A stretch of DNA of 64,000 nt from Lineus longissimus (lineage: Eukaryota; Nemertea; Pilidiophora; Heteronemertea; Lineidae): positions 19,229,292 to 19,293,291 of the forward strand of contig NC_088312.1 in the NCBI RefSeq assembly GCF_910592395.1, read 5' to 3'. Shown one piece after another: positions 1 to 12,070 of this stretch. Below the pieces are notes generated by a model. The model was not told the origin of the DNA. It made no database searches and worked only from the letters and a program-made list of their open reading frames with translations. Both the position numbers and the translations under genes were made by a program. Position 1 is the first letter of the stretch. The number at the start of each line of letters is the position of its first letter.

Positions 1-230
1 ATTTCAAAAACTGAACTGTGAAGACGACTGATTACTGCAAACCAAATTTTTTTCGATTTTCGGAAATTAATATTGTTAAAGTTTTTATTTGATTTGAAAA
101 AATGGCGAACAAATTAAGCAACTTTCGAGGCATTGCTTGTCAACGACAGGTCGCAACATGTCGAGATCATCGACATTTTCAAGGTTCTCCCTCCTCCCTA
201 TCAAAGCTCCTATACATCGCGTAAACATAT

Positions 231-871
231 CACCAAAGGGTCGAAATCGTGCGTTATAGATTAATGGGGGAGAGGGATTATTCTGGGCTTCTACGGAGCC
301 AAACCTCGGCCATCCACGTGATGAGGGGCTTGTATTGTAATCAGTCATTGTCAATGGGATTGGACGATGTTTGAGACCTTCGGCCTCAAAAGATTCGCGT
401 GATAATGGCTATCTTTTCTTGTAATGAATATGTTATGAATAGGAATGGCAAAGAATAAGCTGTTGCATTTATTAGAGAGAAACAAGAACATTATGTTATT
501 CCTTAGTATGTATGGTTTAACAGGGACAAAAATGCAAAACAAACTTCCTCTATACAATCGCATTTCCCGACCTTTAGCTTGCTATCCCATCAACACAAAA
601 GGGTCGAAATCTTGTGTTGCTTGAATAATGGTAAGAGGGATTATACAATCGGCTTCCGAAGGCAGGTTTTGACTATTTCATGATGAACGGCTTATACATT
701 CCATTCAGTCATTGACTATTGGGCCGCTTGTAATTCCGCCACCAAAGGGTCGAAATCGTGTGTTATCCCGTTAATGGGCGAGAGGGATTATACTTGGCTT
801 CTGAAGGCAGATTTCGGCCATTCTCATGACGAGTGGCTTACATTGTATTCAGTCACTGCCAATGGGGATCG
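231..871 (+). repeat. Three diverged direct copies of a ~130-bp unit
   Basis: Three related segments lie at about 231-360, 591-722 and 741-870. Each starts near GGTCGAAATC and continues with TTAATGGG-like and GAGAGGGATTAT words. All then share a GGCTTC block, a GGC/GACT-type core and a TCAGTCA-TTG end near the AATGGGGAT word. Copies 2 and 3 almost touch; copy 1 is separated by about 230 bases of unrelated sequence. The identity is partial, so this is an old local duplication or three fragments of one dispersed family. No coding potential is visible. Confidence 0.7.
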
Positions 872-1124
872 GAGACCCATGGCTGCAATTGATTCACGCG
901 AAAGGCAATTATTTCTTAGTATGTAAGTGGTACCAAAAGGAATCGCAAAGATTGTGCTGCTTTCGTGTGATAGAAAAAAGACCCTGGTTCCACTAACAAC
1001 AGAGTTTTGCTTCTACGGTTTTGCCGCTCTTAAACATCTCTCTCTCTTTAGATAAAAATGCCGAACGATTTGTGGAGCATTAAGAAATAAAAGTTGACGA
1101 TGAAATGATTACGTGTAGTTTATG

Positions 1125-1145
1125 CCCCCCCCCCCCCCACCCCCA
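1125..1145. repeat. Poly-C tract
   Basis: A run of 14 C, one A and a further C run. It is simple-sequence DNA, and its length in the assembly may be unreliable. Confidence 0.9.
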
Positions 1146-1304
1146 AGAAACAAATTACAGTAAGTTGCGTCTCACTTCTTAGATCTATTCAATATCTATT
1201 TTTTTCATCTGTTTTTATTATATAGTTTGGAAGCCATCACAAGAGTACAGATTAACGTAATTACCAAGTTTTCAGCTTTGAAACAAACATGCACGGTAAC
1301 ATTC

Positions 1305-1523
1305 ATGCGAAAAATACGAAAAAAGCCACAATATTTAAAAAGGTTATTTTATGCTGCTACCTTTTTGTTTGTCGTCTTCTTTGTTTTTCTCCGTGCGGTA
1401 TCAAGGAAACTACCAAGATCTATATATGAAGCTTTGTCAGACATGTTAGATAATAGATTGTTGAATATAAGAATATTAGCACGTTGTAAAAAATACACAT
1501 TTCCTTTGATTAACAGTGTCTAA
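1305..1523 (+). CDS. Possible small membrane-anchored ORF or first exon
   Basis: From the ATG at 1305 a 72-codon frame encodes a basic N-terminus (MRKIRKKPQYLKR), then one strongly hydrophobic stretch of about 20 residues (FYAATFLFVVFFVFL), then a basic and mixed tail. This is the layout of a type II signal anchor, as in Golgi enzymes. No family motif is recognised. The frame closes with TAA, so it would be a whole small protein or an intron-read exon. AT-rich DNA can give such a frame by chance, so it is a weak candidate only. Confidence 0.18.
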   Translation: MRKIRKKPQYLKRLFYAATFLFVVFFVFLRAVSRKLPRSIYEALSDMLDNRLLNIRILARCKKYTFPLINSV

Positions 1524-1929
1524 GATTGTATGTGGTGCCAAGAGGAATGAAAGCTTCTCGAGGCCGGGTATAAATACGACCATACCCTTTTATGTTCATC
1601 TCATTGGGTACCATTATTCTTTGACGAATTCGGTCTCGATGTCAGAGAGCTCAGCCTAGACACAGCCAAGAGAAGTCATTACTAAGATGGCAATATGAGA
1701 TTGATTGATTTTAAGATTAGACTATACCGCTGTGTAATATACATCTACCACTATCGTGTTGCGATATATGAAAACGTGAGATGTCAGTGAGTTAGAGGAA
1801 TATATCAATTCAGGGCGATGACTTTTGCAACTTGATCAAGAAAAAGCGTTAAAACCACTACTTTCAAAAACACAAATCTTAGTTAAGCGGATTCATACTC
1901 GAGGTTCAATGCCGCTTTGCATTGTTAAC

Positions 1930-2036
1930 TTCCGCGCCAGTGGGGGCAGTGGCGCGGAAATGAATAGGGAGTTTCCACAAAGCTCCCGAAACGCCAACGC
2001 AATTTATCCCATTGTTCGACCTCCCGAACAATGGGA
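1930..2036. repeat. Hairpin-rich repeat, copy 1
   Basis: Two perfect inverted repeats sit close together. TTCCGCGCCA (1930-1939) pairs with TGGCGCGGAA (1950-1959). TCCCATTGTTCG (2007-2018) pairs with CGAACAATGGGA (2025-2036) around a 6-base loop. Between them is a GGGAGTTT...CGAAACGCC block that recurs at about 4.88 kb and 38.39 kb. This fits a short non-autonomous MITE-like family with internal hairpins. Confidence 0.6.
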
Positions 2037-2444
2037 CAGGCGTCTCCACATGAGATGTCTACAATAATCACAACTGAGCACTGCTCTGGATTCGAATTCT
2101 CAACAACACTCAAAATGTATACGTGCACCCTCTCAAAGATGTTCGAGAAAGATGTAGACACCGTATTCTTTCCTCTTCTTTCTATTCGACTTTATTTATA
2201 CACTGTGCATGATAACGTCAGTTTTCCAATGATAGAATTTCCGCTCTCATATGATAGCCATAGCGAAGTGATTCGATTAAGCAGAAGCTTCGATGTGGCA
2301 AATAGAGAAATATATTGATATCAGTCAGGATGGCAGTTGTATCGTTGCAGTACATACATGTATGTATTAGTACAGCGTAGTTTTTCAAGTTAAGTCCGAA
2401 CAAAAGGTCCAGATTTTGCATTCGGTTACGCATACGCAAGAATA

Positions 2445-2762
2445 ATGTTTGTATCATTCAATTCACGAATAGACAGAGAGTTACATGTAGTGAAAACGGA
2501 ACTGAGGGGCGTAAATTTCAAACACCGTTTTCCGGATCTTAAAAGAGACAAAGCGGATTTGCCACTTCAACCATACGTCGACAGATTTATGGCATCTTAC
2601 GAATTTCTATCATCTTTGTCGCGGATTCGTTTATATTCTAAGAATTTTCTTAGAAACCATTTCGAAAGAGATTATGTGATCTCCGAAAATGAATTAGATC
2701 ACGCACTATATTGGATAACCAAAGACGTGGATCACTTTTTCGTTTCATTCGAGAAACAATGA
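2445..2762 (+). CDS. Hypothetical 105-residue ORF, possibly a terminal exon
   Basis: An ATG-initiated frame of 105 codons ends in TGA at 2760. The product is charged, free of cysteine and of low-complexity runs, and has amphipathic stretches (ASYEFLSSLSRIRLYSK, ENELDHALYWITKDVDHFF) that read like a helical soluble protein. Its composition is more protein-like than the other short frames nearby, which are Ser/His/Cys-rich translations of repeats. No domain is recognised and no partner exon was found. It could be the last exon of a spliced gene or chance. Confidence 0.3.
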   Translation: MFVSFNSRIDRELHVVKTELRGVNFKHRFPDLKRDKADLPLQPYVDRFMASYEFLSSLSRIRLYSKNFLRNHFERDYVISENELDHALYWITKDVDHFFVSFEKQ

Positions 2763-4879
2763 CATGCTAATTTGAGTTCTATACCAGGAAACATCACGCA
2801 CACTCTAGCTCGAGGAAGGACTCAATGGCATGCTCGAGGCCGTGAGTGCTGACCGTGTCAGTACGCAGTACGATAATATAGGACCGATCACATATGTTTA
2901 CTGATTAGGCTCATCTGCAGATATGTGAAAGCCAAGGAGAAAAGTTCAAAGCAAACATCCCCAGAATTGAAAACTGCTTTTTCATGTTTGAGATTGGTAA
3001 TGTCGACAATCGATGATCGATGATCGTTCTGAAATTCGGAACAGCGAGTAGCCTATCGTTGATTTCAATTAGACTGTCTCAAAATTTGCAAAACTCAAGT
3101 TTTAAACGAACGCACATGATCCCATTCAAGGACGGAGTATACCACAAATCCTTTTTTTTACAAAATGCACAAAATATCTCCTTAGTCTTCACACTTTTAA
3201 TTAGTTAGCGACACTGAAAGGAAACCATCAATCACGTTTTGGTGATGGCATTGGTTCTTGTAACTAGTAATCAATAAAAACGCTTGAAAGTGTTTTTACT
3301 GCGTTCAGAACTGACACTCCTGATGTGAGCTCTCCAATACGAGTTAGTCAACTGAAAAGATACGATTCGTAGGATGGAAGAGAGAGTTGTAAACCTTGAT
3401 CGCTTCGGTGGAAAAAAAACCAAAAAAAACCTCAGAACGACAGAAACAAGTGACAAAAATAAGGCGGCTGATGCACTGACTATCTTCAAAGCGTCAATCA
3501 ATTGATGAACGAACTTGAGAGAGAATATCTACGTTATCTTTACATAGCTCAGAGGATAATTTCCTCAATTTGATGTTTGTTTAACATTGGCAAATCTCTA
3601 AAGCTTATCTGGGCCGGTAATAATCGAGTCATTACCTTGGCACACTGGCGAGGCATAATGAGATGGGCTAATGATGACCTGAACGGCCAATGCTAATGAG
3701 AGTTTGTCTGATGAACGTCTGGTTTTGATGAAATGAAGTCAGAGATCACCTTCTTGTTTTTAAGAATGTTTTATTGAGTGGGTGAACGTTCATACAGGCA
3801 TGACATAGATTGGAATTTCACATTGTGTAGTTTTAAATGATTGAAATTAAGGTCGAAATGCAGAAATAGTGGTCTGCCCTAGTTCTCGAGAACTCAGGGT
3901 ATCTCGAATCAGCATTTATCATTGTCAATCAATGTCTTACGGGACTACTTGTCATGTAGTTGGACTGATTTCCCCTGTAGTCATGTACGCATGTGGTGGT
4001 TGCCAATCACTGATATCTTTCTTGTAAACACAATCATAAGGGAATGCATATAGCGTTATAAACAACTCGTCTGGTAATCACTTGCTCATGTACAGTTATT
4101 TAATCAGTGGGAAATCTCTATCAACGTGATATAGACTAGAAATGAACATATCCCTTGGTGACAAGTACGTAATCGTTAGAGAGGCCTTTATGTTAATTGC
4201 TTTAAGATTTTACCTTAATATCAAAAGATGATGATGTATCAGGTTTACGTCCATGAATATTGAATCGGAGTGCAACTAACTTGCTCGGGAAAAAAATCAG
4301 TATTTATCGTTGCATATTGCAACAGTTTGGTAACTACTCACTGTCGTTTTATCAAATGCCAAAAGATATAGCCTGCAGAACCAGTTTCGTGCACCTTACA
4401 ATTAGAATGAATGCAGTGCAGTGTACAAGAGAAAAAAATGACATATCGATTTGGATCCATTTTCAAGTTTAGTTTATAAAAAGAAGCTTCCCAACACCTA
4501 TTTATCTGGCTTCGGCACCCGATATTCGACATCACCATGAATACCGCTCAGCAATCTATGGTATCTTCCCACGACACTAGCGGGTACGTCGCCTATACAT
4601 CTCTCCACACGCAGCCTTGTCTCACGTTGCATCGAGACTTAACGCAAAATGATAAGGAAGGTGTTATATTGAAGACGGATATGATTTTATTATTAGTTGC
4701 GGAGTAGGCGACGCGTTTCACGGCGCGATCGAAAGCCATTAAGATGAACTTTTGTGTTGGAGTGGGGAAGTAAGTGGAGTGGGGGTTTTGAAAAGTAGAG
4801 GAATAATCAAACTAAGTGATCGCTACCTGTCTGAGAATTGATTGTGACTTTCAGGTGACTAAGGCTAGACCAGGAAATT
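2763..4879. other. Non-coding stretch
   Basis: AT-rich sequence with only short frames under 80 codons, none with recognisable motifs. A purine/A-rich tract (about 3407-3430) is the only simple sequence noticed. No RNA gene, transposon end or clear exon is visible. Confidence 0.5.
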
Positions 4880-4965
4880 CATAAGGGAGTTTTCGCGAGG
4901 CTCGCCGAAACGCGGCGAAGTTACGCGAACGCAAATCCCATTGTTCGACTTCATGACCAGGATAC
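4880..4965 (+). repeat. Hairpin-rich repeat, copy 2 (partial)
   Basis: The sequence resembles the copies at about 1.96-2.04 kb and 38.38-38.52 kb. It has GGGAGTTTTCGCGAGGC, then CGAAACGC, then CCCATTGTTCGAC. Unlike those copies it lacks the second arm of the central hairpin, so it appears truncated or half-deleted. Confidence 0.55.
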
Positions 4966-7900
4966 AACACTTGATGAGATCGAGCGACTAAACATATACG
5001 GTTGTTGGAAGTCCTCCACTTTCACTCACTCGTAATAATTCGGCCAACAAAAGACGCGTTTTCATGTTGAGACATCTCAAGTTGAGATTTGTATCTCAGA
5101 TTTTCATTATAGGTCTCTGTTTATAGTGAAATGAGCAGAAGGAATACTTAGTCAAGTAAACATTTTTGTTACTTTATGAGCCTATTTCTCGAAGACCATG
5201 AACTACTGAATATTTTAGTACTTAAGTTATCACCACAATTTATACCGAGCTAGTAATTTAAGATACGCCGTCTAAGATGGAAGATAGTCCAACCACGCAT
5301 TGCTGTCAAAAGCAGCAGCCGCAACCTCTTAGCATAGGAGACTGGCGGCTGTTTTCCCCGGGTGACAATGACACCATAACGGCTTTAATGACTCGGGCTG
5401 TATGCGGCTGAGACATCCCACTTAATGGCTGCACCCACTGTATAATCTTACTGATATAAACTACTCTGGAAAGGATCCCTGTACTGGCAGTTTTCGGCAG
5501 ATTGGGCAATTTCGCCTTTATCAAACCCGCAGATTAGACTGCTGCCGAGACCGACCTCTCGGATACTGCAGACATGCAGCACTCTCGCTACAATCCGTGT
5601 CATTTCTAAAAAGAATGTGTATCGCCAAAAGCGCACATTTGCTCATGTCCCCGTTGATTCCAGTGAGAATTTCGTAATTAACTCTAACTATTGGGAGAAA
5701 CCAAGTGAAAGTCGGTAAGATGTAGCAAGATATCGCCCATTTTCATTATTTTATATGTGTAAAATACTGCACTTGAATATTTGACGACGGGTCGGCACTC
5801 CCCGATCTAACTACGCCGTGATATAACCCGGCCTGGTATGGACGAATCGAGGAGTTTCGAGGGGTTGCCGCCCAACAAGACGCAAACAGTCACCCTTACC
5901 CGACTGTCAGCACAAGAACCATAAATAGCCAAGTGATGATTGGACAAATTTATCGGGCTTGTTCTAAAATTGTCTTGTTGCGGTTGTCATATTTTCTTTA
6001 GGTTGTGACATCCATGGGCCCTGGGCTTGTTGCTCCACTCTCCGGGTGACCCTCGCATAATCTGTTCTGGCTGAGCTCGTTAGGCAGATGTGATGGTAAG
6101 CCCGAGGCTGGCAAGTGTTGACCAGACTGGGTCACAAATTGTGAATGGAGTACTACTCGAGTTCTGTAAGTTCTGTTCAATTAGCATCTTTAATTGAGAA
6201 TACTAGCAGACAACACTCTGGTCGTGTTGCCAGAGTATTGCCGATGAGTTGACCAAGATGCTCAATCTAAAGCAGATCATAAATCCCGTCGATCACTGCG
6301 TAAAGTATGGTTTTTATGGTTGTGAAAATGAAGCGATCGAAAACAGGTGGCGCTAAACTTGTTTTGTTCAAAGGGACAACTTGGACTTGATGACAACATG
6401 GATGACCACCTGCTCGCCACAATGCGCTGCTTGCCACACGTACCATCACACAAAATGTGATTGACCTCTAATATGATATGATTTTCGCCAATGTTGCGAG
6501 GTGGTTTTGGCTATGGCTTCGGAATTTCAGGTCGACCCGCGGTCACATTCCTTCTCGTGTATGTACTGATAGCAAAAATTTTCAATTATTCTTTTTGGAG
6601 AAGTCACGGTCCTGCTGGAAGTCACTTTGGTACGTAATAACAACACATCTCCTGCCCAACTTGTCCTTTATTCAAATTCATTGTCCAGTCTACCCCTGCT
6701 CTTTAGGACAGACCACCATCTGAAAGACTGCTGACGGCTTGTTGACCACGCACCATCACTGGTGATTCGTGACTTAGACCTAATGCACATGTCGAAATGG
6801 TCAATTAACTGGGCCGATATCAGTGCTTGTTTGCTAACTAATGCGTTAGCCAATGATTGCGTGGTCGATTGAGCGGAATTGGATCCCGAGAAAGGGCAGA
6901 ATGTGTGAGAAGAGAAGAGCTGTGATAAAACTGGTGGTATGTGCCAAAAGAACAGTACTGTCCGTGTTGGGTTGCATGTGCTACTTGTAAGTATCAGCGG
7001 GCGTATTCTTAACATAAAATAATTGGTTTTCACGATAAAAAAACTCCCCTGTGTTATGTGCCGTAAGTCATGTAAGTACGAATCGACGTGTGTGTTCCAG
7101 ACTTGACCACTGTGAGGATAATGCATCCGTGCATGCGATGTACTGATTGTGTTCATGGTTGACCGCTGCTCGGAGATTCGATAATGTGTTCTGCCATGCA
7201 ATGAGACTTGTACCTTGCCGCTGGGACGTAAAACATTTAACAGCAGCGTTCCGGGGTGAGCTTGAAATGTGAATTGATAAAAGGAAATATGTTGAGTCGA
7301 GAGGTGAGCTCGCTCTATCGTTCTATAAACATGATATTGAATGGAATACGAGTGCATGCTACATGTAGCATGATAATATAATTGGAGCAATTGTCGCCGA
7401 TCGCCGAGTATCCTATAATTGGTCACTAAATATTTTCAAATAATAGAAATATTACAAGTCCAAAGTGTGACTCTTTGGACAACCGATATACACAGTTCAA
7501 GACGTGAGACAGCTTTTGTCTCAATGCAACATACCAGTTTTATCCTTATATATCATGTTCTAGTTTCATCAATTCTTCAAATATTGGTTGAATTAAGAAA
7601 TAAATAGAGTCAATATGTTTTTTTTTACTTCCGAACATACGTTGATACTGACGCTTTTTTCTAAAGTGAAAAGCGAGCAAACAGTCGCACAAGTTGCATA
7701 TAATACCTTGTTTTTGCCGGACCGGCTGTGTGTCTCTTTTATGTAAAGACCATATTATGTATTAAAACATACGATGCACTGGAACCGTTCGCGTAATCGC
7801 TTATATACCGGCTACCTGCCTGACTGAGCAGAATGTGTGTGTGTAAAAACATTCTCGAAAGCAACACAGTCATTGCAACACGCTATTTTTTTGCAAATGA

Positions 7901-7989
7901 TATTTTTCTCAAAAATGTAATCACTGTACGTCGCCGATCTATCAGTGCCGTTTGACTAGATTTCGAGACATTTCCGAAAATATCCGAAG
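4966..7989. other. Non-coding stretch upstream of the transporter gene
   Basis: No convincing gene. A slightly GC-richer block (about 5290-5640) and a 252-codon minus-strand frame (6668-7426) were examined; neither shows a domain. Short inverted repeats such as CACTCTGG/CCAGAGT occur near 6215-6236. A (GT)n run near 7831-7842 precedes the gene. Confidence 0.45.
6594..6660 (+). repeat. Dispersed repeat, member 1
   Basis: GGAGAAGTCACGGTCCTGCT at about 6598 is repeated exactly at about 10450. The similarity continues for roughly 45 further bases in weaker form (TGGTACGTAATAAC versus TGTATGAATAACC, then CATCTCCTGCCCAA versus CATCGCATCCCAAG). It is a fragment of an interspersed family of unknown type. 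Confidence 0.6.
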
Positions 7990-9300
7990 ATGACGTCAAT
8001 AAAAGTGGACAATATATCTCACACGACGGTGATTGCAATCATCTTTGCAACCCTCTCTTCACTTCTGTTCGCTGGAAGCATGACCTGCGTAAGACTAGTC
8101 TCCGATATCGGTATGTTCGAAATTGTTGTTTTTCGGTCCCTTTTTGCCTCTGCAACGTCCATGATCTATCAAGTGATAAAACGGAAGCCAATTTTAGAAT
8201 GGAGGAACAAAAACATCTGGTTGACCGGGGTTCTCTTCTCTACGGCTACAATGTGTTTCCATCTTGCATTGTTGGGATTAACCATAAGTGACGTCAGTGC
8301 TATATTTTTCGCCCAGCCGATCCTGGTCGGAATTCTAGGATTTTTGATTCTCAAGGAAAAAGTTGACCGCGCAGACTCAGTTATTGTATTGACGATGTGT
8401 ACTGGTGTGCTTCTTATTTCTCAGCCAGCGTTTCTCAAGCGTCTCGGCTTTAACGCAACGGACACGTGTCTTGAAACAGCTACCGAGGGTGATTCATCAC
8501 AAGGACGGGCTACGAATGAAACTGTTGAATATTATGACGAAGTGGCATTGAATATGACCATGAGAATAGTTAGCGAACACGTTCAAGATACGCACATCGG
8601 CAAGACAGTAGTACAGAACGAATCTAATAGCGGCTTCACCGTAACCACCTCAAGTCCCGAGACTGCAGTGGTTAGTAGCACAGAATATCGAAACAAGGCA
8701 GTAGATGTCGTCTCAAATATCAACATTGTCAATGCAAAACAGCAAGACACCGTGTCTGATTGCGGCGACGAAATGCTGCAGTCGGGGAAAAATATCATGA
8801 TACCTCATTCGATTGCATGTGTGTTAGCCGTTGTTTCTGCTGTAAGTGCTGCCTTCTTGGCTATATTACAACGAAAAAATTCGAATGTCCCGGCCGTTAC
8901 AGTGGTTGCCCAAAATAACTTAGTTACTGTTTTGGTTGCTGCTCTCTTCACTTCAGCTGTTGGGCAGTGGAGCTTTCCCGCCCGAGTTGAGCCTTGGCTG
9001 CTGATGCTGTCAGTGTCGATTCCTCACACCTTGGCTCAAGGATGTTTCTTTGTAGCATTGGGGTATGAAAGGGCCTTATTCGTCACAATGGTGCGGACTA
9101 CGGAAATTCCTTTTGCTTTACTCTTACAGACTCTTGTGATTCATCGTGTTCCGAATAGTTTTGATTTAATTGGAGCAACTGTTGTGATGGTGTGTGTTTT
9201 GGCATTTGGGGGTAAGCGCATGTATCAACAGAAGAGAACCAAGACAGACGGTAGTGACACAGAGCTAGAGTCAATGCTTGGTGAGGGCGAGAATTCCTAG
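7990..9300 (+). CDS. SLC35G-like EamA/DMT-superfamily transporter
   Basis: An intronless 436-codon frame encodes a polytopic protein of the drug/metabolite transporter superfamily. Its two EamA halves are about residues 12-146 and 262-405, with about five hydrophobic segments each. N-half signatures are FRSLFAS, FHLALLGLTISDVSA, FFAQPILV and LKEKVD. The C-half has VTVVAQNNLV, ALGYERALFVTMVRTTEI and IGATVVM. This arrangement matches the SLC35G group (SLC35G1 is known as a STIM1 partner in the ER/plasma membrane); the substrate is unknown. A hydrophilic, Ser/Thr/Glu-rich loop of about 115 residues (about 147-261) with NAT, NET, NMT and NES sequons separates the halves and is longer than I expect for the family. 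The start is the first ATG of the open frame, and it overlaps a TGACGTCA palindrome at 7991-7998. A single-exon layout suggests an ancestral retrocopy or an intronless paralogue, but the frame is intact. Confidence 0.85.
   Translation: MTSIKVDNISHTTVIAIIFATLSSLLFAGSMTCVRLVSDIGMFEIVVFRSLFASATSMIYQVIKRKPILEWRNKNIWLTGVLFSTATMCFHLALLGLTISDVSAIFFAQPILVGILGFLILKEKVDRADSVIVLTMCTGVLLISQPAFLKRLGFNATDTCLETATEGDSSQGRATNETVEYYDEVALNMTMRIVSEHVQDTHIGKTVVQNESNSGFTVTTSSPETAVVSSTEYRNKAVDVVSNINIVNAKQQDTVSDCGDEMLQSGKNIMIPHSIACVLAVVSAVSAAFLAILQRKNSNVPAVTVVAQNNLVTVLVAALFTSAVGQWSFPARVEPWLLMLSVSIPHTLAQGCFFVALGYERALFVTMVRTTEIPFALLLQTLVIHRVPNSFDLIGATVVMVCVLAFGGKRMYQQKRTKTDGSDTELESMLGEGENS
7991..7998. promoter_or_regulatory. 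CRE-type palindrome overlapping the start codon
   Basis: The exact consensus TGACGTCA for CREB/ATF proteins begins at the second base of the start codon of the transporter gene. Position within the coding start makes a regulatory role uncertain; it may simply be codons 1-3. Confidence 0.25.
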
Positions 9301-9784
9301 TAGTCACGGGTCCAGCGGAAAACGACACCTCGGGGCTCGAACTGATTAGCTGGAGCAAACATCCAGGGAACAAGCCCCATATATATCATTATCGCTCATT
9401 ATTGGCCCCATCGATCGTCTCCCATCAGACGATACGAATCGATTTCAGGAAAAGATTAGCAGCGGCGCGTAGCTATTCTCCAGGGAAACGGAATATAAAC
9501 ATCCAAAACACTTGTTCTGCTGAGGAGAGACTAACGTCATGGGATGACACGCTCGTGTTGATAGAAGAGACGTAGTAAGAGGTATAATGGTGTCATTCGG
9601 CGCTTGTTAAGTCTTTTTTCCGCAATATATCCAGTATAACATGTCGGGGGTAGGAGTTCAACAGGCCGTCGTCGCAACGCGGGGGCCTCCAGACATGCCA
9701 GATAAATTGACCAGAATGACCTCTGGACTTAGAAGAAATCTGCACTGAACCCCAAAAAACAAGTTTGGTCCTGTAGCTGAGATC

Positions 9785-9790
9785 AATAAA
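9785..9790 (+). terminator. Candidate polyadenylation signal
   Basis: AATAAA lies about 485 bases after the stop of the transporter gene, followed by an A-rich then T/G-containing stretch. It is the first canonical hexamer noticed downstream on the coding strand. Confidence 0.35.
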
Positions 9791-10448
9791 AAACACACTT
9801 GAAAGAAATTCAACAAGTAGTTTGCGCTCCTCCGCCTCCAATGATGCGGACAAAACAATGCGAAGCTTAAATATAACATATGGAAGGGAAGTGGGAATGC
9901 GATCATATTGCGATCAATTTGGACCCATTATCAGACAATCTATTTTGTCGTCTACATGTCCTTTTCTTTCGTTTAGTAGCATCGCCTTCGCTTTTCCAGT
10001 TGACGGATAATCTCTAAGATATCATGTTTCAGCTTACTAAAAGCGTGAGAGTTACCCGATAGAAAATTAATGGCGTCTTAAATGACTTTTTTGTGCCTCG
10101 TAATTTCGCTGCCCGACAACTTAACGGCTGTTCCGATCATTCAATACGTACGCAAAAAGGAAGGGGTGGGGGCATTTGTAAACTTGAGGTTTCGATGTTT
10201 TTCCTCGAGACTTTGCGTACGCGTGCGTAAAGGTTGCGGGGAGACCCTGACATGTGGAACTAAGTGTGAAAAATATGAAACGCTTGAGACAGATTATTGA
10301 TTCCGAAATTCATGAAGTTACACACTTGTACCAACCCAGGTTTCAGTGTGTTTTATTATACAACATGACGCTCAACTAAGCCCGTTAACGCTTGCAACAC
10401 CTAGTATCGACAGGCGATCATTCAATGATTTTTCGATAACCCTCCTTG

Positions 10449-10515
10449 GAGAAGTCACGGTCCTGCTGGAAGCCGTTTTTGTATGAATAACCAGCATATC
10501 GCATCCCAAGCTGTC
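10449..10515 (+). repeat. Dispersed repeat, member 2
   Basis: Second member of the family seen at 6594-6660. It begins with the same exact 20-base word and diverges downstream. Confidence 0.6.
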
Positions 10516-12070
10516 CCTATAAGATAAGATTCTACATGTAGGTCATTTTAGGAATTGTTTCTCCACGGTGTTTACGGCGATGCTCACGGAGAGATGAGAA
10601 ATAAATGACATACGATCCGTCCATGCGGTCATCAATGGAATTTTTTGTTTGTTTGACGCTTTTGGTAACTATAACAACTAAGAAGAGCAATGATTGTCAT
10701 CTAAGCGCATGGTAGAGGAAGAGGATTCCAGCATTGTTGTTTTGTGTCAATAGCGAATCTTCTTACACATCGTGGGATTGTGGGAAAAAAGGACGGATAC
10801 ATCATTTTTGTGGTCTACATGTATTTATTTCTCCCTCGATGACGAAGGCGGGTCGGAGAATCGAAACAATGAGATCGCTTTGAATGGTCCAACGTTTTGC
10901 CTAGCGTTGAATTCCCGTTTGTTTATTTGCGAAAGCTTGTATGAATAGTCAAGGGAGGATCGAGGGAGTGGATATTAACTTCTTATTTAGCCGACGAGTG
11001 CGATGCAGCGGTTATGTTATCTGTTGTTTATTGGATAGGGAGTGCATCCTGCTCTCTACTACTACAGGGGAAATCTGTTGTCTGTCTGATTTTTTTTATA
11101 GACAAAAACCAGACTGCACCTAACTAGCTTGATGTCTTAAATCTTGTTATACAGATCTATAAGATGTCTGCTGGGCATCAACCAGTTGATGCCAATTATA
11201 GATCGATCTGGCTTGAAGTTTCACCAAGCAGATGATGTCTATAAGACATATACGTTTCAAAAACAGTTGATACCGTTGCATGGATACATTGAGAATATCG
11301 TTACCTATGGTTCTCATCTTGTAATATGATTTTGATGCCGCAAATTCTATTATGCGTTGAGGTCAGATCTTGAGGAGAAAGCAGCGGATGCCTGAACGAA
11401 ACAGAATCAATATCCTAATTGCATCCTCAATAATTCAGCGCCAAATAGCTTCGAGCAAAACCATTCTGCTCCTAGAATGGCGATACGTGCGCCAGAAAAA
11501 CTCCAGCGCCTTGAGAAGTGCTAGGATTGCTTTAAGAGGTGTGAATTTGACTGCTGGAAATTTTCTAATTGAATGACTTGATTGATTGAGAGGGAATTGA
11601 ATGAAACACGTCGCCGTCGTCTTCCGATTGGTTTCGTGATGCGCAAAAGCACCCATGTTTTGCTATTTTCTAGCACGTTCTAGTGTACAAATGTACATAC
11701 TGTGAGCATGTACGTTCCCGCATTTCTTCGAATCAATAAATCTACATGGCTGCCACAACTGATGTGACAACTGACTCGTGCCACCTATTACGATTGGCGA
11801 AACATTTTCAATCACCACTAGTATTTTTGCGATTTTATTTACACGAACCCAGAGGTCATTCGCGAACAAAACAGCCGAGAACAGTCCATGGCCAGTCCAT
11901 TGGCGGTTTTCAGTTCGCGGCCGTGGCCACAACAAAATTATAATTCCCACCAGTCTGATCTATGAGCGAGCGAAGAGTACGCTAAGATCACCTGTGCACA
12001 AAGACAACTTTGATGTAAGTTCTCGTGTGACACTTTAATCTGCAGGTCGATTCTGTTCGAGTGTCCTAAA

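Larger units (their letters stand above)
9301..12070. other. 3' flank of the transporter gene and non-coding stretch
   Basis: The first part should contain the 3' UTR, with a candidate AATAAA at 9785-9790. The rest holds one dispersed repeat (about 10,449) and scattered frames of 60-95 codons without motifs. No exon, RNA gene or transposon end is recognised. Confidence 0.45.

Noticed and set aside
6668-7426. 252-codon minus-strand frame
   Set aside because: It is the longest frame outside recognised genes, but the product is rich in His, Ser, Thr and Gln with no domain, signal or splice context. The region is free of family motifs, so chance is more likely.
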